From the NCBI RefSeq assembly GCF_963675165.1, contig NC_087390.1, positions 5,445,250 through 5,509,249 of the forward strand: DNA of 64,000 bases. The letters are read 5' to 3'. A model generated the notes under the pieces. The model was not told where the DNA came from and did no database searches. It saw only the letters and a list, made by a program, of their open reading frames with translations. Numbering within the stretch: position 1 is the first letter of the stretch; every line of letters begins with the position of its first letter. The DNA comes from Halichondria panicea. Lineage: Eukaryota; Porifera; Demospongiae; Suberitida; Halichondriidae. Shown here piece by piece: positions 47,401 through 64,000 of the stretch. Made by a program: the position numbers and the translations under genes.

Positions 47401-50400
47401 CTAGTGTTCACTGCCTGACCATCCTCTATAGAGTGCTGCAAGGGAGGAGGTGCATATCAGGCTATACATGTATGTCAGACCTCCTCTGGTTAGCTCAATT
47501 GGGATGAAAATATATAGCCTTTGATTTTATGAGTTAGGCTTGTCAGTAATTCAATATCTAAACACATTGCATGATCAATCTCTGTGAGAGCTCCACATTG
47601 TATGCCTTAGTTTTGAAAACGAGCACTCTGAAGTCAACAACACACAGTCTAACCATGAACTGTGTGGACCATGACTTGTTAAGGGTCAGGGTCACTGGGT
47701 GCACTCACGTATCTATTGAAGTCGGCAGGCTCCACCACATCCGTAGTAATGTCAGCATCAACAATGGAGATACCTAATAGTACAGATACAATAATTATGT
47801 ACACGTGTGTGCCGTATACATGTAGCATAGAGGTGTGCTACATGTACTTTTTTGTACATTTTTTTTGTACATTTTTTTTTGTACATTTTTTTGTACATTT
47901 TTTGCACATTTTTACATGTACTACATTCCCTAGTAGTACATACAAGTACATTGTACATGTACATATGTGATTCTAGTAGTTGCAGGGACTTGGTTACTAT
48001 AAAGAGATGTATAATTACAGGGAGTCGATCAAGGGGTTTCCCCGTATTGGTACTGATCGACTGACCTTTGGCTGGTTTGCATTCGAGCACCTTCAGTGTG
48101 TACTTGTTTAGCTCGTACGTCAGAGTGACCTTTGTACCCTCCGTCAGCGTCTATTAGAAAAAGTAACCATTACACAAAAATCACATTCGAGAGCAGTGTA
48201 CAAGCAAGCTACATCATTATTATGATGTATGAAGTGGAATGTGCAAAGCTTACGTACCTGAAAGTTTCTGAGTTGGAATTCCATCATGGCCAATCTCTTG
48301 TCGTACTGAATGCCCTGAGGAAGTGACATGTAGTACATGACTTGCCATGTAGGTCATGTTCAGAGATCAATGGTTCGAATGAATTAGTGCTTTGCTTGAT
48401 TTCATAACTTGAATGCAAAGAAATCAAACAAAAGTAAGAGATGCATTCTGTAGCTCTAAATAAGGTCAATCCCATGATACAACTGTATGCTCGGATTTAT
48501 CGACTGATCATAGAATCCCTTGAGAAAATTCCCCTAAAGATCAAGTTCAACTAGTTCACTGATACAGTATCAAATACAAAAATTAAGAATTCCGCAATTG
48601 CAAGAAAGTGAAAACATTTAGATAACAAGGATGTTTTTTATATTCTCCCAGGGTCCCTCATTGTTCCATACACACTATACGGGAGCATCACTCACCAGCC
48701 ATGCTGAAGAGACTGGCTGGAGTCTGACAAACTGTCCTTTAGGGAGCTCTACGTGTTTAAACTCCACCTCCTCCCCCGCCCCCACTCCTAGATGATCGAC
48801 CATCCACTGGGGAAGATAGCCGTGGTCCATGGAGGAACTAGTGAACTCCAGCACTCCGGCATGTACCACACTTCCTGACGTCGGATGCTCCAATCTGAAG
48901 GCCTGGGAAATATCAGTAATAAGTACTTGCCTAACAATTTGATATTGAAAGTGAAAATGACTTTTCTATGAATAATGCATCTATAGGCAAATTTAGCAAA
49001 AATTCGGCCTACATGTTAGGTAAGACTTGAAGGCCATAGAAATGTCCAAGAAAATAGTTATCTTATAGGCAATCCTGGGAATTGGCATAAATGTACATGT
49101 CCTGCGCATAGGGGTTGGTAGATTATGCTAGCAAAAATTAATGTTGAGCATAATAGATACATTTTTGGGTGAGAATTATGCTGGCATAATAGGCACATTT
49201 ATAACAATTATGAGAATAATAGAAAGGTTTCACAGAAATACAGGTCAGTACGAATCATAGTATAAACAATTGGTCTCCTTGCAATTCTATATTATAGTGT
49301 TATTAATAGATAGAGTTATGTGGAAATTATTTATAGTTTGATATTACTTGTGCCACGACATGGGGCCTACATGTTGTGTTTTGGAGGAATTATGTGGGAA
49401 TTGAAAAGAATAATAGGCTGTTTACTTGAGCATAAAAGAATAGCATAATAGGTAATATCTCAAGCATAATCTACCAATCCTTACCTGCGCATGACTATTT
49501 TTTGCTTTATGAATCTACCGGTACATGTATTAGCGTTGTTCAGCAAAAACCTAGCCAGGGAACAAGGCTAAGATACATCATCGAGAAAAACAATAAGAGT
49601 ACACAGTATTTGGTAAAGGGTCATCAAGTGTACACAGTGCAATCAGTCCACTCACTATGGGATAGGAGAGCTCCTGCTGCTCACATGCCAAGAGGACGTG
49701 AGGGGAGAGGATGATCTTGTCCCCCGAGTTGATGTCTCCTCGTCCCAGAGTGCTGGCCGGGTACACCTTGAGGCGGGAGGGGATCTCTATAGTTGAGAAA
49801 TCATCCTCCGATATCTGCATGCGTAGGATGAACCGGAAGAGGATATAATTTCATATGCAATTAAGTAATAAACCACTTTATAACAGACACCTTAATTGGT
49901 GGAAATGTTGTTTTTTTGAAATTATAGAACAGAGGTGGCCTTTGTTGAGAGGTTGTTTTGTACACAAACTGTTCAACTGGGACCTGGCTTAATATCACAG
50001 CTGTCAGGAGTTTACATGGCCACGTAACTAAATGTTCTCCCCAAAATTGCAAGTGTTTTCTTACAATTTAGCAAGTGTATCATTCTATAGTTTGTACATG
50101 TACAGTACGTACCATGGCTTCCAGGTCGTCATAATTGTCCGGGATTACGCCGTGGTACTCGGGACAGTCAGGTCCCCTCACACAATGCCCCGCTAAAAAG
50201 TAGAGGCAGTGACGTCTCTTGTGTGGACCACCGTCCTTCACTTCTCCTTCTTTGTAACCTTAAGTGTATGTTACATGTAGGTGAATGGTGAAGCAGTTTT
50301 GATACATGTACAATAAAAACCACCTCTATACAGCACATATAAAGATTTCAGCAACTGCACCGCAAATTTGTTTAAAATCCCGGCAAAATTATGACAACTG

Positions 50401-53067
50401 CATTAAGCAGTTGCTGAGTAGACTCAAACTTTCTTGGACAGAATGATAAAGTGCAGGTTTCAAATTGATGCTTTAGTTAACATGCAACATTAAACGAATA
50501 TTATTGTTGACAAATAATTATTCTCTGAGCTCTAAACACAAGTTATTTTATCAACCCCCAGGTTTACATCTGAATGGTGCAGCTGTTCCAGTCAATTTGG
50601 GCAGTGGTGGTGGAGAGGGCACGTCTCCCCAGCCCGGGGAAAGGTCACTACTGGCACCACCATAGTCGGCCAACAGCCGGCGCTGGGAGTCCAGGTCAAG
50701 GTCTCCAGTAAGAGAGTCCTATACAGGAGTGTGTTTCAGAGAGACGTGTTGAAAAGCTACTGTGCACCTTGTTATACATAGCATCAATCATTCTGGGCTT
50801 AGCATGTGTGCATTGCACAGTACTGCAGAAAATACATGCCAGGACTTGCATACTTACGATCATGTACAAAATGTAGAAGGTACAAATGAAGTGTTAAGAA
50901 TCAAGCTCCATGAGAAATAAAGATTAACAGATATACCATATATCCAAAAGCATCGAGATAAAACTATCAATTTATACACTAGACAACTCACAGTGTCAAC
51001 TTCGAGCTCCAGTTGCTGTGCCAACATCGCCAAGTTTTCGTCACTCTCGACCTTTGCACCCTCCGTACCACTCACAACACCCTCCCCGGGAAACCTAAAT
51101 GTCATTCCGGCATTTCTCCGTTTTAACTGAACATCCGGCGATGAAAGATTAGAAGCCGTAAAAACAAACATGCTATCGTCTATTTGACCTTTAACCTTTA
51201 CAATGTCATCATCGTCCTCTTTTCCTTTTTCACTCTGACCCTCGGCTGCAAAATCAAAAGATGGAGGAACAACAAGACTTGGTTCGTGAGTATCCTCTTC
51301 AGAAAATTTCGACAAAATTGGAGTCTGTGCACTACCTCTATCTTTATCAATGGCCGAATCAGTTGCTGCTCTTTTGGGGACAGTTTCAGACTCTTCAGTG
51401 TTAAATGTTAACACTTTGGCTGGAGACGACAAGCTTCGGCTATATTCAATACTGGATGTCTTAGTTGATTCAGAACTGTTTCCGCCAACAGTTTGTCGGA
51501 TTTCTACGAGCTCTGGTTTTTCGAGCAGGTGTATTCGTTTGGACGGAGAGAGGAGGGAGTACGAGTTGCCATGGATACTTGCTGACAGATGGGTGTGGTC
51601 TTGTTTGAGGGAGGTCATGGGTTCGTGCTGCAGCTTACAGAGAGGAACACGAGGACAGAATCCACACTTGGAGAAGAACGGACAAACTGGTGTCTGTATA
51701 AAATAAAATTACTATAAAAACATAATTTACTGCATGGTCAAAGGTCAAATTGTTGTAAACTGTACAACAACAAGCTAGCTATGGAGGGGGCGTGCTATCA
51801 ACTTGTCAATGTTGATATAATTATTATTACGCGCATACTGTAAACCGTAAAGCGTTTATTTTCGAGGCATTAACAGCCATTTTTTGTGGATTATTATAAT
51901 TATTTCCTCGAATCATTGTTTATTTCCGGTATTGAGACCTCTCTACTCTAGAGGTGTGGTCATTTGAACCTCTATCCCCGAAAATAAAATCAGTCTTTTT
52001 TAGTTCCTCGAGAAAAAAAAAGCTCAGCTATAATAATTAGTTTACTGTACGTACCTTAACGACGAGGAGCTCCTCTCTGATGACGGCCTCGTATGCAGGG
52101 GGTGGTGTGGGGGTGCGGCGTTGTCTCGCTGGAACACTCAACATGCGATTCAGTTTACGCTGGGAACCTAGAGAGACAAGATAATCAATTTACACGAGGT
52201 GATTAAAACTACTGAATATACATGTACACGTACTTAATCGTTGTTTACAGTACAGAGCATTGGGTTTACTTTTCTCACCGTTTGACTTATTCTCCAGCAC
52301 CTTCCCGGGTAGGAGACCAGTGAGGGAGGCCACCACCACACCCAGGTTGTAGAAGTTTGTGAACAGCTCCTGTGGGTGGGTGTGTGTGTGTGTGTGTGGG
52401 GGGGGGCATATTGAGACAATCATTAAGAGATGGTATACACTGTGAAGTTATTCTGTACATAACATAATAAGATTTAAAACACAATGTACGTAGTGTGCAG
52501 TGAACAATACAAAAACTGAGCCATTGTATTGGAAACAAACCGACTGCATGTGCGATAGTGTAAATTGTATTATGGTCACCCTACAGTTGCTGTATACAGG
52601 CCACCCTCTATAATACAGCCAGGTTAATAGGCCAAAGTCTCCATAGCATGTGTTTGGACCTGTGTTAGCAGGCTACCTCTTTATTGCAGCCATTGTTGGT
52701 CTGTCTATAGGGAACCATCATACAAATTAAACTAACAGGAAAAGCAGCACAAACAAAGAGACAGTACTCAATGCAAACCTGCAGTTTATACACTGTAAAG
52801 TGTAACCTGATATTCAAGGTCAACCTCTCTAATCTCACACCCTCATATTCTACTAACCACCTCTATTAATTGAGTTATTTTAAAGGCTCATACATAAGTG
52901 GTCGCTAGAGACAGGCTTCAATGGTAACCTAACGGACATGCATGATGTCACTCACATCCTTCCCCCTGAGTGAGAACTCTACAGCTGGTACGATGTTCTT
53001 ACAAAATGCAGTCACTAGTAGAACATCTGAAAGCTTTATATAGAGGTCGAAATCGTGGGCATCAGAG

Positions 53068-53102
<35 letters not shown>

Positions 53103-54079
53103 AGAGGGGAGTGAGTGGGTGGGGGTATGCGTGTGCATGGGTGGGGAGGGATGGTGTGAGTGGGTGGTGATGTGAGTGTATAGGGAAGGTGTAGTATGAG
53201 TGGGTGGTGGTGTGGGTGGGAGTGGTGTGGAAGGTGTGTGCTTGCGCATGTCTAGTGCATTGATAACTGTACATGGAGGGTCGGGGTATTCACTGAACAT
53301 TATACACATTGCTAGCACATGTCTATAACAGCAATCCATTCACATACAGTGTAATGTACGTAACTCACAATGTTGATACAAAGAACACGGCTTTCTCAGT
53401 CAGAAATAGTCGTCCCTCCAACCTCCTTGTTCCAACCTTACGAGCACAGAAGAAGTCTATATGCACAGGTGTGTGTGAGTATGGAATCAGCTTGAACAAC
53501 ACAGTGAAACCTATACACATATGCATACACTGTAGAGCGGTCACCCCTCTGGTAGACTAACAGTGGTTGCATTTAATAAAAGAGGTGACAGGTCCAAACA
53601 CATGCTATGGAGACTTTGGGGCACATTAACCTGGCTGTATTATAGAGGGTGGCCTGCTTCTAGGGTGACCACAATAGACGAGTTTCACAGTCAGAGTAAC
53701 ACAATACTCCAATACCCCCATACATGTATAATCATGTAAACACCATTCATCATTATTCACCAGATAGCCGAGTGTGGTACACATGCAATATGAAACCAGT
53801 AGCACCTAAACTGCTACAGCCAAAACAATAACACACGCCCACTCAGTAAATAAATATCCTACAAAGCAATAATTATGTATAGTGAAACCTGTCATTCATG
53901 ATTGTGTTACCCTCTGTACTAGTTTCTGTCACTGTATTATTGTTACTATACAGCAGGGTGGTCAGGTGTGTCATGTGACAGTCACCTGATACGAGGGCTC
54001 CACTCTCGGTGACGGCAATGTCTGGGAACCTTTGCTGAATCAGCGATAGCTCTACTGACGGATCCAGGGACATAGCCAT
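41444..54079 (-). CDS. GRAM-CCCH-CCCH-UFD1-TRAF-type zinc-finger protein, 22 exons
   Basis: Minus-strand exons: 54079-53986, 53456-53369, 53067-52956, 52369-52279, 52167-52055, 51693-50992, 50718-50568, 50258-50113, 49814-49656, 48902-48696, 48314-48258, 48150-48066, 47773-47709, 47137-47025, 46643-46565, 44091-44004, 43650-43458, 43229-43142, 42995-42921, 42643-42566, 41803-41717, 41524-41444. All have AG/GT borders; phases match; total 2952 nt, 983 aa plus TAG. Residues ~20-128 look like a GRAM domain (RLEGRLFLTEKAVFF). PPPAYE lies near 152. CCCH fingers are at ~170 (CPFFSKCGFC, spacing 8-5-3) and ~468 (CLYFLAGHC, 7-5-3). Residues ~500-690 are a UFD1 fold (YLPQWMVDHLGV; VELPKGQFVRLQP; ISIVDADI). 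A C2HC finger RCAYCGSVMPNLKLIMHERH and more TRAF-like fingers end it. The UFD1-plus-finger half resembles plant PRLI-interacting factor K type proteins; UFD1 folds work with p97. Two genes split at the exon 8/9 border is the main alternative. Confidence 0.78.
42195..42541. mobile_element. 347-bp pogo/Tigger-like miniature element
   Basis: The ends CAGTAGAACCTCGCTAATCTG-like and (reversed) CAGTATAGACCCTCGCTAAT, flanked by TA on both sides, follow the pattern of pogo/Tigger non-autonomous elements. Sits in the intron between exons 21 and 20 of the minus-strand gene. Confidence 0.75.
43079..43105. repeat. (CA)n microsatellite
   Basis: About 13 uninterrupted CA units in the intron after exon 18. 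Confidence 0.9.
44640..46450. repeat. ~240-bp tandem intronic repeat, at least four copies, with a 750-bp insertion
   Basis: A unit with the landmarks ccaccttggaaaccacccca, cctttcatcttgtttttggg, gtaaagactctaggatcttt, gtactctgtagtaaacaagt and gtacgaggggaataaaaac recurs at about 44730, 44970, 45955 and 46200. The run is broken by 45195-45955, which carries no copy and no gene I recognise. Single related units occur at 38340-38540. This is the intron between exons 16 and 15, and it explains its length. Confidence 0.8.
47846..47920. repeat. Poly-T / GTACA short tandem repeat
   Basis: Five copies of a ~12-15 bp unit, TTTTTTTGTACA with variable T number, in the intron after exon 12 of the minus-strand gene. 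Confidence 0.75.
53071..53101. repeat. (GT)n microsatellite at an exon 3 acceptor
   Basis: About 15 GT units on the plus strand lie right next to the CTAG acceptor of exon 3, so on the transcript they form an unusual AC-rich tract in place of a polypyrimidine tract. Confidence 0.85.
53502..53690. mobile_element. ~190-bp inverted-repeat element, CAGTGAAAC family
   Basis: The ends cagtgaaacctata and (reversed) ctgtgaaactcgtctat, with subterminal gcggtcaccc and ggtcacccta, form imperfect inverted arms. A relative in the opposite orientation lies at about 52570-52740 and another at 46783-46940. No ORF. Confidence 0.55.
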
Positions 54080-55175
54080 TACACTGTGTGTGGTGTGAAT
54101 GTGTGGGTGGATGTGTGTGTGTGAGGGTGTGTGGATGTGTGTGTGAGGGTGTGTGCTATGTGTGGGGTACTAAGAAAGGGTACGTATAGGTGTATGTAGT
54201 CAGCAGTTGACACACCCCCCTTCTACCTTCTAGGCTATTACATTTTGTATTATATCACCTAGTACACCTAGTCACCTATACAGGGGCTATTACTCCTGGT
54301 AGCTTCTATACCGATACACAGAGAGCATGTTCCAACTCTAGCTAGCTACATACACTCTAAACATAGAATGTATGCTATATTTCATGCCCTTGATTTTAGC
54401 TACCTACCATAGCCGGCCAGCCGGCCAATACCATAAAAGTAGATTTATATAAACACATGCCTTGGCTTGCCTCACAGTAGACAGCTCTCCTCGTCTTAGA
54501 CAAGACAGCACCCTCTCTAACAAGGCAGTAGAATACGGCTGCAGCTGTACAGTCTAGTACAGCAGTACAGGATCTAGGAGGACTCTAGGAGACAGTGCAG
54601 TACACAGCTAGCTAGCTAGCTACAGTGAGGTTTATCTGGACTCGACGATCTCTACAAAATATGGGGGTGTGGTACAGAGTTCAATGCAAATACCATGTGG
54701 CCTCTCTTGATCTTGGTCTTGTGAAAGATTGATACACTTCTGTCTGTCCTTCTGTCTGTTGTTAGCAAGGAGGGGCTGAGGATCTGAAGTACCTCTGAAT
54801 ACGTACCTCTCTGAATATGGTGAGAACTTGTAATAAGCATTGTGGGGGAGGGAGGTGGTTCCATTTCGATAAATCGTGGGATTCCATTTTTCTTTTCAAG
54901 ATAAAAACTCAATGAAAGCTCTATAGCCATTCGTTCTATTTAGAGGTCATGATTACTGATGCCAGCCTTTTGTAGTTGTATATAGAACACACTCGTACTG
55001 TGAATGAAGTACAATGTAACACCTTGCCAAGGGGAAATCCCTAGCTGAGTGCTGGTAGTTTACAAATGTACTGGGGAAACCCCCATTGCTACAAGCTTAC
55101 AATACTAAGGAATCACGTATTACCTGAGCAAGCATCCAACAATTTGTTGGTGCACTTGATTGCAATAATTATAAA

Positions 55176-55226
<51 letters not shown>

Positions 55227-55399
55227 ATAAACTTTTCAGTGGTGCTGAACAAAAATTAAAACTGAGTACGTTTGTATACAAAATGTACACTGTAGTGAGA
55301 GTAAGTAGCCCACTGCCAGTCTTAGACTTCTTAAAAGTCGAGCTGGTTAACTATTTAGGGTGGATGAGACAATGATAATGATATACTTTATCTGAACAG
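54080..55399. promoter_or_regulatory. Divergent intergenic region between the minus-strand gene and PRPF40
   Basis: The minus-strand gene starts at 54079, and the first recognisable PRPF40 exon starts at 55400 with a splice acceptor. The region therefore holds the promoters of both and the missing first exon(s) of PRPF40. A GC-rich palindrome (gccggccagccggcc, followed by aat, giving a CCAAT) lies at 54412-54430. A weak candidate for the PRPF40 start is ATG 54817-54819 directly before GTGAGA. An (ATT)n run is at 55175-55224. Confidence 0.45.
55175..55224. repeat. (ATT)n microsatellite
   Basis: About 16 uninterrupted ATT units. Confidence 0.9.
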
Positions 55400-63449
<8,050 letters not shown>

Positions 63450-64000
63450 GTACAATACGTACATACGAATACCGTATTACTAGAATGTTTTGCGAGCATC
63501 AAACATTTGCAAACTTTGTGATGGTTGATCAATTCGCAACAATAAAATCCGCGAAACCTAAATTATTACTAGTAAATACACACGATCCTTGAATAGTTAG
63601 ATCGCAAAGGGTTAAATTTTCTGCTGATTTGGCTCACCCGTAAAGGTTTTTCACCAGCAAAATATTCTAGTAATACGTGTATATATATATACGATTGTTA
63701 GGGCCCAACATGTACAGTGGTGATTATTAACGCTGCAGACCTGCATTGTTTGTAGCTGTATACTTCCTGTCTTTTAATTACGTAGCTTTGTACAAATTGC
63801 TTTCAACTAACCAAAGGCTGTAAGATAATTGTTGTGCTTTTCATAGTAGTCTGTATAATGATTGAGCTATGCATAAAGTAGTTACTAGCTGTGCACTGTA
63901 ATGTATTGTGTGATGGTTGATAACCATAGTCCTTTTATAACCACCCTTCCTATTTCGTACTCACTGTATCCTCCCCCCCCACACACACACACACACACAC
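63450..64000. other. PRPF40 intron running off the window, ending in (CA)n
   Basis: Begins with GTACAATA after the FF2 exon. No further exon is seen before the edge. The last 20 bases are CA repeats. Confidence 0.6.

Noticed and set aside
49656-49820. Independent start of a UFD1 gene at the ATG at 49820
   Set aside because: The same bases form a good acceptor (tgcag), and the exon before it ends in a strong donor in matching phase. Kept as the main alternative in the gene entry.
53040-53340. 136-codon Pro/His/Thr-rich minus-strand ORF
   Set aside because: Low-complexity translation of a GT/GGTG repeat between exons 2 and 3. Only its last part, 53067-52956, is coding.

Overview
The window looks like animal nuclear DNA: AT-rich, with multi-exon genes, clean GT-AG introns, many miniature transposons and microsatellites. 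The tandem CARD/DEATH-NACHT-LRR (NLR) genes, a PRPF40 homologue, a TSP1-vWA secreted protein and a TRAF-type zinc-finger protein fit an early-branching metazoan. A demosponge is my best guess, because large NLR families with N-terminal CARD or DEATH domains are known in sponges. The species call is inference, not proof.

Layout. (1) 1-37052 is a tandem NLR array. Four genes look intact in the sequence present: A, whose first exon lies left of the window; C; D; and F. Two are broken: B carries frameshifts and deletions, and E is 5'-truncated with two transposon insertions. The basic unit is a 313-nt CARD-like exon, a phase-1 intron and one ~2.56-kb NACHT-LRR exon. D adds a separate DEATH exon and has a shortened CARD exon. 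(2) 37053-39624, with 8085-8900 and 14880-16020 inside the array, holds broken copies of exons from the two genes that follow. (3) 39625-41218 (+) is a secreted TSP1-like/vWA protein. (4) 54079-41444 (-) is a 22-exon gene whose reading frame I could carry through every splice junction (983 aa). Its order is GRAM, PPPAY motif, CCCH finger, CCCH finger, UFD1 fold, linker, TRAF-like zinc fingers. This is the most unusual protein here. (5) From 55400 (+) to beyond the right edge lies the splicing factor PRPF40 (Pro/Met/Gln-rich N-terminus, two WW domains, at least two FF domains). Its 4.1-kb intron holds an antisense two-exon ricin-B-type lectin gene (61790-61117) and a transposon carrying a 67-codon ORF.

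Mobile DNA. Because the NLR copies are paralogues, several insertions can be read against their empty sites. This gives direct target-site duplications (TSDs) for at least five miniature inverted-repeat families: a 6-bp TSD family, a TA (Tc1/mariner-like) family, a 5-bp TSD family beginning CAGGG, a ~9-bp TSD Mutator-like family beginning TAGCCTCG, and a family beginning CATAGGTGCC with a 6-bp TSD. One element is nested inside another at 9022-9485.

The NLRs would act as cytosolic sensors: a LRR tail, NACHT oligomerisation and death-fold signalling. PRPF40 acts in the nucleus in U1 snRNP/5' splice-site bridging. The GRAM-CCCH-UFD1 protein is predicted to tie membrane lipid binding and RNA or zinc-finger contacts to the ubiquitin/p97 pathway, which is inference from its domains.
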